A DNA stretch of 64,000 bases, taken from NCBI RefSeq assembly GCF_038049925.1, contig NZ_CP145809.1, positions 1,178,001 through 1,242,000 on the forward strand. Reading direction: 5' to 3'. The stretch is from Georgenia sp. M64. GTDB taxonomy: Bacteria; Actinomycetota; Actinomycetes; Actinomycetales; Actinomycetaceae. Under the pieces are notes generated by a model. The model had not been told where the DNA came from, ran no database searches, and saw only the letters and a list, made by a program, of their open reading frames with translations. This document shows, one piece after another, positions 5,596 through 14,260 of this stretch. The position numbers and the translations under genes were made by a program. How positions within the stretch are numbered: position 1 is the first letter of the stretch; each line of letters begins with the position of its first letter.

Positions 5596-7968
5596 GTGGC
5601 GAGGACCGCTTCCACCGTCGACCTCGTGCCGCTGCCCGTCGCGGCGCTGGCCGCACTGGCCGACGGAGACCTCGCGGCCGCCCGCGCCGAGTCCGGCCTG
5701 CCGCTGACGGGGTTCTTCCTCACGCCCCGCGCGGTGAGCCTGTGGCGTCTGCGTCTCGGCCAGATCCGGGAGGACCCCGAGGCCGCCCGCTGGGTGGCCC
5801 GCGCGGCTGTGCTCTCCCCGTCGGGCGAGGTGGTCGGGCACGCCGGCTTCCACGGCCCGCCCGACCCGGCCGGGATGGTGGAGATCGGCTACTCGATCGC
5901 CCCGGCGTACCGCCGTCGCGGGCACGCCCGGGCCGCTGTGCGCGCCCTCCTGGCGCTGGCCGTGGCGGACCCTCGCGTGCGCACGGTCCGGGCCTCGATC
6001 AGCCCGGACAACGCCGCCTCGCTCGCCACCGTCGCGCCGCTGGGCTTCGTGCGGGTCGGCGAGCAGTGGGACGAGGACGACGGCCTCGAGCTGGTCCTCG
6101 AGCGTCCGGTCCGCCCCGGCGGACCGGACGGACCGGCGGAGCAGAAGGACGGCCCGGCGGAGCGGCAGGACGGAGCCGGCCCTGCCGACGTCGGTCCCGC
6201 CACCGGTCCCGCCACCGGTCGCGCCACCGACCCTGGCACCTCTCCCGAGATCGACGTCCTCGTCGTCGGTGCAGGCCCGACCGGCCTCGCGCTGTGCGCC
6301 CAGCTCCTCGCGCACGGAGCGCGCGTGCGACTGGTCGACCGGGGCGCCGACCGCGCGCACGAGTCCCGTGCGCTGGCGATCCAGCCTAGGACGATGGAGG
6401 TCCTCGCCCCGCTGGGGATCGCGGCCGCGCTCGTCGCCGAGGGCAACCCGGCGGTGCGGGTGGCCGTCCACCTCGGACGCCGCACGCTCGTCGTGCCGCT
6501 GTCGGGGGCGGGACTGGGCACCCCGTACCCGTTCCTGCTCTTCCTCTCCCAGGCCCGCACGGAGCAGGTCCTTCTCGACCACGTCGCCGAGGGCGGTCTG
6601 GACCCCGAGCGTGAGGTCGAGCTGACGGGCCTGAGTGCGGGCGCCCGGGGGGTGACCTGCCGGCTGCGCGGACCGGGCGGCGAGGAGCAGGTGGTCCGGG
6701 CGGGGTACGTCGTGGGCTGCGACGGCGCCCGGAGCACCGTGCGAGACCTCGCCGGCATCGCCTTCCTCGGCGAGCGCTACCCGCAGTCGTTCGTCCTGGC
6801 CGACGTCGCGGCCGACGGGCCGGCCCCGGGCGCGGCGCACGCCTACGTGGGCCGCGACGGGATGCTCCTGATGTTCCCCATCGAACAGCCCGCCCCGTGG
6901 CGCATCGTGGCCATGCGGCGTGCGGGTGCCCCCCTGGGGGCCGAGGTCACCCTCGCCGAGGTGCAGGCGCTGGTGGACGCGCACACCAGCGGCGTACGGC
7001 TCCACGACCCCGTCTGGCTCTCCGGGTTCAGGCTGGCGCGCCGGCGAGCGAGCCGGCTGCGAGCCGGCCGGGTGCTCCTGGCCGGGGACGCCGCCCACGT
7101 GCACAGCCCGGCCGGCGCCCAGGGCATGAACACCGGGATCCAGGACGCGGTCAACCTCGGCTGGAAGCTCGCGCTGGTCGCGACGGGACGGGCGGTGCCG
7201 GACCTGCTCGACACGTACGAGGCCGAGCGGATGCCTGTCGCGCGCCGCGTGCTGCGGATGACCGACCGCGCCTTCAGCGTCGCCACCTCGGCCACCCCCG
7301 CGGTGCGGCTGGCCCGGGTCCACCTGGCGCCGCGCCTGCTGGCCGTGGTGCTGCGCGCCCGTCGGGTGCTCGCGCTCGGCTTCCGCGTCGTCGCCCAGCT
7401 GACGATCTCGTACCGGGGCAGCCCCCTGGCAGGCCCCCTGGCCGGCGACGGCCCCCGCCACCACGAGCGAGCGCGGGCGACGGACGGGCTGCCGCGACGA
7501 CGTCTCCGGGCCGGGGACCGCCTTCCGGACGTCCCGCTCGTGGGCGCGGGCGCGGCGACGCTCCACGAGGCGCTGGCCCGCCCCGCGTTCCACCTCCTGC
7601 TCGCCGGGCGTCCGGCGCCGCCTGATGCAGGCCTCGGCGGCCGGGACCCGGGCGGCGACCTCGGTGACCCGGGCGAGGGTGGAGGCCACCTCGGCGACCC
7701 GGGCGACGGTGGAGGCCACCTCGGCGACCTCGCGGTCCTGGTGCGCCGCGGGGACCTCCGGGTCCTGCACGTCGTCGCCGACCCCGGCGCGCAGCACCCG
7801 ACGCGGGCGGAGGCGGAAGTGCTGGTGCTGCGGGACGGGGCCGACCTCGAGCGGCTCGGGCTGGCGCGAGCCGACGGCGCGCTCCTGGTCCGCCCCGACG
7901 GGCACCTGGCCCACCGGGGCACGTCGGCGGGGGCGCGCGCGTGGCTGGCGAGGTGGCTGCGGCCGTAG
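5596..7968 (+). CDS. GNAT acetyltransferase fused to a FAD-dependent aromatic-type monooxygenase
   Basis: A 790-residue two-enzyme protein. Residues about 1-175 are a GNAT N-acetyltransferase: GHAGFHG, then YSIAPAYRRRGHARAAV (acetyl-CoA loop RRxGxA near 107-111), then ASISPDNAASLATVAPLGF. A low-complexity linker (about 176-217, with PATGPATGRATD) follows. Residues about 219-790 are a class A flavoprotein monooxygenase: GAGPTG (225-230), GCDGARS (DG motif, D376), and GDAAHVHSPAGAQGMN (GD motif, D498), with a Gly/Asp/His-rich repeat insertion near 690-713 and a thioredoxin-like tail typical of the phenol hydroxylase/Rox/Tet(X)-type group. No internal start codon separates the halves. The genome context (ArsR-like regulator, exporter, shared operator) suggests modification of a toxic or antibiotic-like aromatic compound. 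That role is inference. Confidence 0.85.
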   Translation: MARTASTVDLVPLPVAALAALADGDLAAARAESGLPLTGFFLTPRAVSLWRLRLGQIREDPEAARWVARAAVLSPSGEVVGHAGFHGPPDPAGMVEIGYSIAPAYRRRGHARAAVRALLALAVADPRVRTVRASISPDNAASLATVAPLGFVRVGEQWDEDDGLELVLERPVRPGGPDGPAEQKDGPAERQDGAGPADVGPATGPATGRATDPGTSPEIDVLVVGAGPTGLALCAQLLAHGARVRLVDRGADRAHESRALAIQPRTMEVLAPLGIAAALVAEGNPAVRVAVHLGRRTLVVPLSGAGLGTPYPFLLFLSQARTEQVLLDHVAEGGLDPEREVELTGLSAGARGVTCRLRGPGGEEQVVRAGYVVGCDGARSTVRDLAGIAFLGERYPQSFVLADVAADGPAPGAAHAYVGRDGMLLMFPIEQPAPWRIVAMRRAGAPLGAEVTLAEVQALVDAHTSGVRLHDPVWLSGFRLARRRASRLRAGRVLLAGDAAHVHSPAGAQGMNTGIQDAVNLGWKLALVATGRAVPDLLDTYEAERMPVARRVLRMTDRAFSVATSATPAVRLARVHLAPRLLAVVLRARRVLALGFRVVAQLTISYRGSPLAGPLAGDGPRHHERARATDGLPRRRLRAGDRLPDVPLVGAGAATLHEALARPAFHLLLAGRPAPPDAGLGGRDPGGDLGDPGEGGGHLGDPGDGGGHLGDLAVLVRRGDLRVLHVVADPGAQHPTRAEAEVLVLRDGADLERLGLARADGALLVRPDGHLAHRGTSAGARAWLARWLRP
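7663..7734 (+). repeat. 30-bp in-gene tandem repeat in the monooxygenase
   Basis: Two 30-bp copies (7663-7692 and 7693-7722) differing at two positions, plus a partial third. In frame they encode a ten-residue Gly/Asp/His unit (GDPGEGGGHL type). Confidence 0.85.
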
Positions 7969-7972
7969 GGCC

Positions 7973-10900
7973 TCAGCGTCGGGCGGGGGCGGCGCGCAGC
8001 CGCAGCCCCTTCGGGGTGGGTCCGAAGCCGGCCCCGGCCAGGGCGGCCCCCAGCGGCCCGTGGCTCTCCAGCGCGCCGACGCCGTCCACCTGACGGAGCG
8101 TGAGAGCCCCGAGCGCACCCGTGCCCGCCACCTGGGCCAGCGCCTCGGCCGCGGGAACGAGCAGCTCGACCTCGTCGGTGAAGGACAGCAGGGTCCGGCC
8201 GCCCCGCTCCACGTACAGGGTCATCGTCCCGTCGACGAGGACGACGACCGCGCCGGCCTTGCGCCCGGGCCGGTGCCCCTCGCCCGCGGTCGTCGGGGGC
8301 CACGCGAGCGCGGCGCCGTAGGGGTTGGCGGGGTCGGTGGCGGCGAGGAGGTGCACCCGCGGCGCGGGCTGCCGGCCGGGGTCGTCCGCGGCGGAGCGCC
8401 GAGCGGCGACCTCGGCGGCGTCGCCGCGGAGCCGGTCCACGACCTCCGGGAGCGCGAACTGCGCCGCGCCCAGGCCCTCGACGAGGTAACCGCGGCGCAC
8501 CTGGCCCGAGTCCTCGAGGTGGCGCAGCACCTGGTAGGCCGCGCCGAAGCCGCCGGGGAGGTCCTCCAGGCCGGCGGCGCCGCGGACCAGGACGCCGTGC
8601 CGCTCGAGCAGTGCGAGGGTGAGGGCGGTGGCCCGGCGCGTGCGTTCGTCGGCGGCCTCGGCGGCGCCGAGGTCCCCCGGACGGACGAGCGACCACCGGC
8701 CGGCCGCGGCCGGCGGCTGCGCCCCACCCGGCCGGCTCCCCGCGACCGCCACCCTCGACAGGGCCGAGCGGCGCAGGGACGCGCCGGGCCGCATCGACCG
8801 GGCGCGCGCCGGCACGCGCGCGGCGGTGTGACTGGGGCGGCCCCCGCCGAGCCGCGCGCGCACGGGGGCGAGCGTGTCGTTGGTGACGAGGCCCGCCCAC
8901 ACGAGGTCCCAGAGCGCGTCGAGGACCTCCGCGGGCGAGGCCGTGACGCCCCCCTCCGGAAGGGGGAGCAGCTCGCGGAAGAACCGGCCGCCGCCGGCCG
9001 CGAGCACCGTGCGGAGGTGCTCGTGGACCTCGCCGGGGGCGACGTCACCGGGAGGAGGTGCGAGGTCGGCGACGGCGTCGGCCGGCAGGAGCGTGAGCTG
9101 ACCGTCCACGCCGGGCAGGGCCCCGGCCCCGACCCACAGCACCTCCCCGGCGCTGGTCAGCTCGTCGAGCATCGCCGGGGAGTAGTCCCGCACCCGGGCG
9201 GGAAGGACCAGGGACTCCAGTGCCGACGCCGGCAGGCGGGCGCCGGCGAGCTGGTCGACCACGGCGAGGACGCCGTCGGTGCCGCGCAGGTCGGGGCGCG
9301 AGCCGACGGGCGCCACGTGCTGCCACCGGGGCCCGAAGACGGCGAGGGTCTGCGGGGCCACGGGCTCGACCTCGCTGCGCAGGTGCGCCAGGGTCCGTCG
9401 CCGGATCCGGCGCATGACCTCGGCGTCGCAGAACTGCACGACCCCGTCCCCGTCCGGGACGAGGCGGCCCGTGACGACGACGACGGTGCGTACCAGCTCG
9501 GCGAGGACGGGCGCCACCGCTCCCGGCGCCAGGCCCAGGCGTGCGCCCACCTCCGCGGCGGTGAAGGGACCGTGCGTGCGGGCATGACGGCGGACGAGGT
9601 CGCCGAGCGGGTCGGGCACGGGGGCGAGCACGGCATCGGGCAGTCCGAGGGGCAGCGCGGTGCCGAGGGCGTCGCGCAGCCGGCCGGCGTCCTCGGTGAC
9701 CGCCCACTGCTGGGTGCCCGCCACCCGGACGGCCATGACGCGCCGCTCGGCGACGAGGGTGTCGAGCCACCCGGGCACCGCGGCGGGATCGGCCGCGCGG
9801 AGGGTGAGGTCGTGCGTGGTCACCGGACCGAGCCGGCGGACGAGGTCGACCAGGCCCTCGGCGTCCTTCGCCCGGGCGTTCTCCGTGCGGAGCCCCACCT
9901 CGGCGGAGACCTCCGCGACCGCCGCCGGGTCGAGAAGGTCCGCGAGGTCGCCCAGCTCGGAACCGACGAGCTCGGCCATGAGGGCGGGGTCCAGCGCCAG
10001 GGCCGCCGCGCGCCGCTCGGCCAGGGGTGCGTCGCCGTCGTAGAGGAACTGGGCGACGTACCCCATGAGGAGGGACCGGGCGAAGGGCGACGGGCCGGGG
10101 GTGGAGACCTCCACGAGGCGCACCTCCCGCGCCTCGACCCGGCGCATGAGCTCGGTGAGGGCGGGCACGTCGAAGTCGTCCTGAAGGCACTCGCGCACGG
10201 CCTCGAGGACGATGGGGAAGTCGGGGAAGCGGGCCGCGACCGCGAGGAGCTGGGCGGCGCGGTGACGCTGCTGCCACAGCGGCTGGCGCCGGTCGGGCCG
10301 GCGGCGCGGCAGCAGCAGCGCCCGGGAGGCGCCCTCGCGGAACCGTGCGGCGAAGTGCGCCGACCCGGTCAGCGCCGCCACCACCGAGCCGGAGACCTCG
10401 CCCGGGTCCAGGAGGAGGTCGGCCAGGTCCAGCGGCCCGCCGTCGCCGGCCTCGGTGTCGGGCAGGCGCAGGACGATGCCGTCGTCGGCGGGGGAGGCGT
10501 TGACGTCCATCCCGGTCGACTCCTGGAGCCGGGCGGCCAGGACCAGCGCCCACGGCGCGTGGACGCGCGCGCCGTAGGGGCTGTGGATGACGACCCGCCA
10601 GTCCCCGAGCTCGTCGCGGAACCGCTCGACGACGATCGTGCGGTCGTCGGGCAGGGTCGCGGTCGCCTCCCGCTGCTCCGCGAGGTAGGCGAGCACGTTC
10701 GTCCGCGCCCACTGGTCCAGCCCGGCCTCGTCGAGGGACCGGTCGGCGCCGCCGTCGTCGAGATGGGCGAGCAGGTCGCGCGTGGTGGCCCCGAGGGCCC
10801 GGCCCAGCTCGGCCGGACGCCCCGGGGAGTCGCCCTTCCAGAAGGGGAGCCGGCCCGGCTGCCCGGGGGCGGGGGTGACCAGGACCCGGTCCGGCGTGAT

Positions 10901-12838
10901 GGCCTCGATCCGCCACGTGCTCGTGCCCAGGGTGAACGTGTCGCCGACCCGCGACTCGTAGACCATCTCCTCGTCCAGCTCACCGACCCGGCGCCCCCCG
11001 CCCCGGGCGCCCGCGGTCACCGCCGCCGACCCGCCGGCGGGTCCCTCCTCGGCGGGAGGGCCGCCCGCGAGGTAGACGCCGAACATGCCCCGGTCGGGGA
11101 TGGTCCCGCCCGAGGTGGCCGCCAGGCGCAGGGCCCCGGGGCGGGCCCGTAGCACGCCGGTGGTGCGGTCCCAGACGAGGCGGGGGCGCAGCTCGGCGAA
11201 GTCCTCGCTGGGGTAGCGGCCCGCGAGCATGTCCAGGACGGCGGTGAGCGAGCGCTCGCCGAGCGTCGCGAACGGGGCCGCACGGCGGACGAGGGCGGCG
11301 AGGTCGGCGACGGCGAGGTCCTCCACGGCGAGCATCGCCACGACCTGCTGGGCGAGGACGTCCAGCGGGTTGGCCGGGATGTGGATCTCCTCGATGAGCC
11401 CGGAGCGCGCGCGGGCGGCCGTGACCGCCGACGGGAGCAGCTCGCCGCGGTGGGTGGGCAGGACGACGCCGTGGGAGACGGCGCCCACCTGGTGACCGGC
11501 ACGGCCGATGCGCTGCAGGGCCGAGGCCACCGACGGCGGCGCCCCGACCTGGATGACGAGGTCCACCGCGCCCATGTCGATGCCGAGCTCGAGGGAGGAC
11601 GTCGAGACCACGGCGCGCAGCGTCCCCGACTTCAGGGCCGTCTCGGTCCGCACCCGCTCCTCCCGGCTCATCGACCCGTGGTGCGCGCGGGCGATGACCT
11701 CCTCGGCGGGCAGGGCGGTGCCGGACTGTCCCGGCGCGGCGGCCGCCCACGAGCCGCCCTGGTCGTCGAGCACCGCCAGCCCGCCGGCCCCGCTCTGGCG
11801 GGCCGACCACTCCTCGTTCAGCCGGGCGGTCAGCCGCTCGGCGGAGCGCCGGGAGTTGGTGAACACGATGGTGCTGCGGTGCGCGGCGACGAGGTCGACG
11901 ACCCGCTCGGTCAGGTGCGGCCACACCGAGGGGCGGGACAGCTCGGGCAGGGCGCCGGCGGCGTCCCCGGACAGGTCCGGCTCCCCGGCCGACGCGGGAC
12001 CACCGATCCGCCCGCCGCCGGCGCCGTCGTCCGGCCGCGGAGGCGTGCGTAGGGGCGTCGCGGCCGGGTCGGCGAGGTCCTCGACCGGGACCACGACGTC
12101 GACGCGCAGCTCCTTGGTGGACCCGGGCTCGACGACCCGCACGGGCCGGCCGCCGTCGGCCAGCGGGCGGTGACCGGCGAGGAAGGTCCCCACCGTGCCG
12201 ACGGGCCGGACGGTGGCCGAGAGGCCCACCCGCTGGACCGGGGCGGGCAGCATCGCGTCGAGCCGTTCCAGGCTCACCGCCAGGTGCGCCCCGCGCTTGG
12301 TGCCGGCCACGGCGTGGACCTCGTCGAGGATGACGGTGCGCACCCCGCGCAGCCCCTCCCGGGCCGAGGAGGTCAGGACGAGGTAGAGCGACTCCGGGGT
12401 CGTGATGAGGATGTCCGGCGGACGGGTGCCCAGGCGCCGGCGCTCGGCCGCCGGGGTGTCCCCGGTGCGCACGCCCACCCGGACGTCGGCCACCGGCCGG
12501 CCGAGCCGCGCCGCCGCCTGCGAGATGCCCACCAGCGGCGAGCGGAGGTTGCGCTCGACGTCGGCGGCCAGGGCCTTGAGGGGGGAGACGTAGAGCACCC
12601 GGCACCGCTCCTGGGGCTCGGGGACCTCCCCGGTGAGCATCTCGTCGATCGCCCAGAGGAACGCCGCGAGCGTCTTGCCCGAACCCGTGGGCGCGACGAC
12701 GAGGGCGTGCTCGCCCGAGGCGATGGCCTCCCACGCGCCCGTCTGCGCCGCCGTCGGCGCCGCGAAGGCACCGTCGAACCACGCCTGGGTCGGCTCGGAG
12801 AACGGCACGAGCGTCATTGTGCCGTCCGCCGCCGACAT
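7973..12838 (-). CDS. lhr: Lhr-type ATP-dependent DNA helicase
   Basis: A very large superfamily 2 helicase of 1621 residues, the usual size of actinobacterial Lhr. Motifs in order from the N-terminus: Walker A APTGSGKT (near residue 50), SPLKALAADVERN, TTPESL, DEVH in VILDEVHAV, GLSATV, then SLELGIDMG and QRIGRAGH. The long C-terminal part is the Lhr-CTD region, which supports RNA:DNA unwinding and, in the best-studied enzymes, tetramer formation. Mycobacterial Lhr is part of a mitomycin C-inducible repair response. ATG 12838 is preferred (MSAADGT); ATG 12817 is possible. Its stop is only 4 nt from the convergent fusion gene, so no room is left for a separate terminator. Confidence 0.93.
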   Translation of the reverse strand: MSAADGTMTLVPFSEPTQAWFDGAFAAPTAAQTGAWEAIASGEHALVVAPTGSGKTLAAFLWAIDEMLTGEVPEPQERCRVLYVSPLKALAADVERNLRSPLVGISQAAARLGRPVADVRVGVRTGDTPAAERRRLGTRPPDILITTPESLYLVLTSSAREGLRGVRTVILDEVHAVAGTKRGAHLAVSLERLDAMLPAPVQRVGLSATVRPVGTVGTFLAGHRPLADGGRPVRVVEPGSTKELRVDVVVPVEDLADPAATPLRTPPRPDDGAGGGRIGGPASAGEPDLSGDAAGALPELSRPSVWPHLTERVVDLVAAHRSTIVFTNSRRSAERLTARLNEEWSARQSGAGGLAVLDDQGGSWAAAAPGQSGTALPAEEVIARAHHGSMSREERVRTETALKSGTLRAVVSTSSLELGIDMGAVDLVIQVGAPPSVASALQRIGRAGHQVGAVSHGVVLPTHRGELLPSAVTAARARSGLIEEIHIPANPLDVLAQQVVAMLAVEDLAVADLAALVRRAAPFATLGERSLTAVLDMLAGRYPSEDFAELRPRLVWDRTTGVLRARPGALRLAATSGGTIPDRGMFGVYLAGGPPAEEGPAGGSAAVTAGARGGGRRVGELDEEMVYESRVGDTFTLGTSTWRIEAITPDRVLVTPAPGQPGRLPFWKGDSPGRPAELGRALGATTRDLLAHLDDGGADRSLDEAGLDQWARTNVLAYLAEQREATATLPDDRTIVVERFRDELGDWRVVIHSPYGARVHAPWALVLAARLQESTGMDVNASPADDGIVLRLPDTEAGDGGPLDLADLLLDPGEVSGSVVAALTGSAHFAARFREGASRALLLPRRRPDRRQPLWQQRHRAAQLLAVAARFPDFPIVLEAVRECLQDDFDVPALTELMRRVEAREVRLVEVSTPGPSPFARSLLMGYVAQFLYDGDAPLAERRAAALALDPALMAELVGSELGDLADLLDPAAVAEVSAEVGLRTENARAKDAEGLVDLVRRLGPVTTHDLTLRAADPAAVPGWLDTLVAERRVMAVRVAGTQQWAVTEDAGRLRDALGTALPLGLPDAVLAPVPDPLGDLVRRHARTHGPFTAAEVGARLGLAPGAVAPVLAELVRTVVVVTGRLVPDGDGVVQFCDAEVMRRIRRRTLAHLRSEVEPVAPQTLAVFGPRWQHVAPVGSRPDLRGTDGVLAVVDQLAGARLPASALESLVLPARVRDYSPAMLDELTSAGEVLWVGAGALPGVDGQLTLLPADAVADLAPPPGDVAPGEVHEHLRTVLAAGGGRFFRELLPLPEGGVTASPAEVLDALWDLVWAGLVTNDTLAPVRARLGGGRPSHTAARVPARARSMRPGASLRRSALSRVAVAGSRPGGAQPPAAAGRWSLVRPGDLGAAEAADERTRRATALTLALLERHGVLVRGAAGLEDLPGGFGAAYQVLRHLEDSGQVRRGYLVEGLGAAQFALPEVVDRLRGDAAEVAARRSAADDPGRQPAPRVHLLAATDPANPYGAALAWPPTTAGEGHRPGRKAGAVVVLVDGTMTLYVERGGRTLLSFTDEVELLVPAAEALAQVAGTGALGALTLRQVDGVGALESHGPLGAALAGAGFGPTPKGLRLRAAPARR

Positions 12839-12894
12839 CGCGCCCGGCGGGGCGCCGGGCGGCGCCGCGCCCGGCAGGGTGCCGGGCGGCGTGG

Positions 12895-12900
12895 GAGGGT
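12895..12900 (+). promoter_or_regulatory. Weak -10 candidate of the DUF3046 gene
   Basis: GAGGGT ends 6 nt before GTG 12907, the same spacing as the leaderless sites elsewhere, but the first base departs from TANNNT. Confidence 0.3.
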
Positions 12901-12906
12901 GGGGGC

Positions 12907-13140
12907 GTGAAGCACTCGGAGTTCTGGCAGGTCCTCGAGGCGACGTTCGGTGCTGGCTACGGCCGCTCGGTCGCCGAGGACCTCGTCCTCGCCTCGGTCG
13001 GCGGGCGCACCGCGGCCCGGGCGCTGGCCGACGGGGTGCCGCCCCGCACGGTGTGGGACGCCGTCTGCGACGAGATGGAGCTCGACGACGCGACCCGGTG
13101 GCGTCACCGCCGGGAGCCGCGCAAGGACCGCTCGGCCTGA
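12907..13140 (+). CDS. DUF3046 family protein
   Basis: A small acidic-to-neutral 77-residue protein (starts KHSEFWQVLEATFG, contains VLASVGGRTAARALADG and DAVCDEMELDDATRW). It matches DUF3046, a short actinobacterial family of unknown function encoded just upstream of recA. There are no catalytic motifs, signal or membrane segments. GTG 12907 is the natural start. The gene is divergent from lhr across 68 nt of very GC-rich sequence with imperfect GGCGCCGGGCGGC-type repeats. Confidence 0.85.
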   Translation: MKHSEFWQVLEATFGAGYGRSVAEDLVLASVGGRTAARALADGVPPRTVWDAVCDEMELDDATRWRHRREPRKDRSA

Positions 13141-13491
13141 CCGGCGGGTCACGCCTGCTCGTCCCGGGCCGGAGTCCGGACCTGGGCGCGGGTCGGGGTC
13201 GCGGGTGGTCAGGGCCGCGGGCGTGCACCCGGCCGAGGGCCACGCTTCTGGGTGAGGTCGAGGGTTCGGGGTGAGGTCGTGGTTCGGGGTGAGGTCGAGG
13301 GTTCCCGGTGAGGTCGTCGGTTCCGGGTGAGGTCGCCGACGCGGGGCCGCTGACTCGGCCCGGTCGCTGCTGACTCACCCCGTAGCGAGCGGCGCACCGC
13401 GACCACCGGCACTCCGCCGAGCGACTCACCGGAACCTGCCGGACCCCGACCGGTCGAACGCCGCCCGTGCGCGCGCCGCCCCCGGCGTGTC
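13141..13491. other. Intergenic region with short direct repeats, no gene seen
   Basis: Between DUF3046 and the DUF937 gene. It holds the five-copy GTGAGGTCG repeat (separate entry), and a GCTGACTC pair at about 13349 and 13369. No frame here shows protein-like composition, and no RNA gene is recognised. Confidence 0.6.
13252..13335. repeat. Five direct repeats with 18-19 bp spacing
   Basis: GTGAGGTCG occurs at 13252, 13271, 13289, 13308 and 13327 (spacings 19, 18, 19, 19). The 9-10 nt between copies is also similar (AGGGTTCGG, TGGTTCGG, AGGGTTCCCG, TCGGTTCCGG). Confidence 0.85.
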
Positions 13492-13497
13492 TAGGCT
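13492..13497 (+). promoter_or_regulatory. -10 element of the DUF937 gene
   Basis: TAGGCT lies 48 nt before GTG 13546, giving a short leader that carries the ribosome binding site. Confidence 0.5.
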
Positions 13498-13545
13498 CGT
13501 GAGCACGGACCGCCCGGCCGGGGCGGCGGGAGACGAGGAGTGACC

Positions 13546-14157
13546 GTGAGCGCCGTGGAAGACATCATCGGGCAGATCCCCATGGCCGACCTGGCCGGAC
13601 GCCTGGGCGTGGACGAGGCGACGGCGGAGAAGGCCGCCCGTCAGGCCCTGCCCGCGCTCCTGGGCGGCATGCGGGCCAACTCCGCCGACCCCGCCGGTGC
13701 GGCCTCCCTCGGCGCCGCGGTCGAGCGTCACCCCGCCTCGCTGGTCGAGGGCGGGGTGGATCTGGACGAGGTGGACACGGCGGACGGGGAGAAGATCGTG
13801 CGCCACGTCTTCGGTGACCGCACCGACGACGTCACCGGGCGCCTCGAGGACGCCGCCCCGCTCCGCGGTGCGGCCACCCTCGGCGCTGGCGGGCTCGGTG
13901 CCGCGCCCCTCGGAGGTTCCGGCGGGCTCGGCGGCGGCGGGCTCGTGGCCAGGCTGCTGCCGATCCTCGCGCCGATCGTCATGTCCTACCTCGCCCGGCG
14001 GATGGGTGGCCAGGACCGCCAGGGCGGGGGGAGCGGTCCCTCGGGTGGTGGGCTCGACCAGATCCTCGGCGACCTCCTCGGCGGCGCCGGCGGCGGGGGA
14101 GGGCTCGGCGGGCTCGGCGGTCTCCTCGACGGCCTGCTCGGTGGCGGCCGGCGCTGA
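13546..14157 (+). CDS. DUF937 family protein
   Basis: A 203-residue protein. The N-terminal half (about 1-105) is the DUF937 helical domain: IIGQIPMADLAGRLGVDEATAEKAARQALPALLGGM, then LVEGGVDLDEVDTADGEKIVRHVFGD. The C-terminal half is dominated by Gly/Leu (GGLGGGG, GGGLDQILGDLLGGAGG) with a hydrophobic stretch LLPILAPIVMSYLARRM. Members include E. coli YidB; no biochemical role is established. GTG 13546 fits the ribosome binding site GAGGAG (13535-13540) better than GTG 13540, which overlaps it. It sits between DUF3046 and recA but with its own promoter. Confidence 0.8.
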   Translation: MSAVEDIIGQIPMADLAGRLGVDEATAEKAARQALPALLGGMRANSADPAGAASLGAAVERHPASLVEGGVDLDEVDTADGEKIVRHVFGDRTDDVTGRLEDAAPLRGAATLGAGGLGAAPLGGSGGLGGGGLVARLLPILAPIVMSYLARRMGGQDRQGGGSGPSGGGLDQILGDLLGGAGGGGGLGGLGGLLDGLLGGGRR

Positions 14158-14180
14158 CACGCGGCGTGTCGGAGCTGGCT

Positions 14181-14196
14181 TCGAACAACCGTTCGT
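14181..14196. promoter_or_regulatory. LexA box (SOS box) of recA
   Basis: TCGAACAACCGTTCGT matches the Gram-positive/actinobacterial consensus TCGAAC-N4-GTTCGA at all but the last base. It ends 2 nt before a -10 (TAGGGT, 14199-14204), so bound LexA would cover the -35 and spacer. Confidence 0.85.
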
Positions 14197-14198
14197 CG

Positions 14199-14204
14199 TA
14201 GGGT
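14199..14204 (+). promoter_or_regulatory. -10 of the LexA-controlled recA promoter
   Basis: TAGGGT lies directly after the LexA box. The resulting leader before recA ATG 14391 would be about 180 nt. Confidence 0.6.
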
Positions 14205-14260
14205 CTTCCCAGGCGCCGACGGCGGCGGGTTTCCACAGGAGTGCGAGGGCCCGCTGACGG

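Noticed and set aside
6110-6270. Two separate genes instead of a GNAT-FAD fusion
   Set aside because: No stop codon interrupts the linker and no ATG/GTG with a ribosome binding site precedes the FAD-binding motif; the frame is continuous.
7625-11152. Very long open frame antisense to lhr (1175 codons)
   Set aside because: Its product is Arg/Gly/Ala/His-rich without any domain, and it lies opposite a complete helicase. Such frames are expected at this GC content; the same holds for those at 50-1012, 21399-24272 and 42691-45552.
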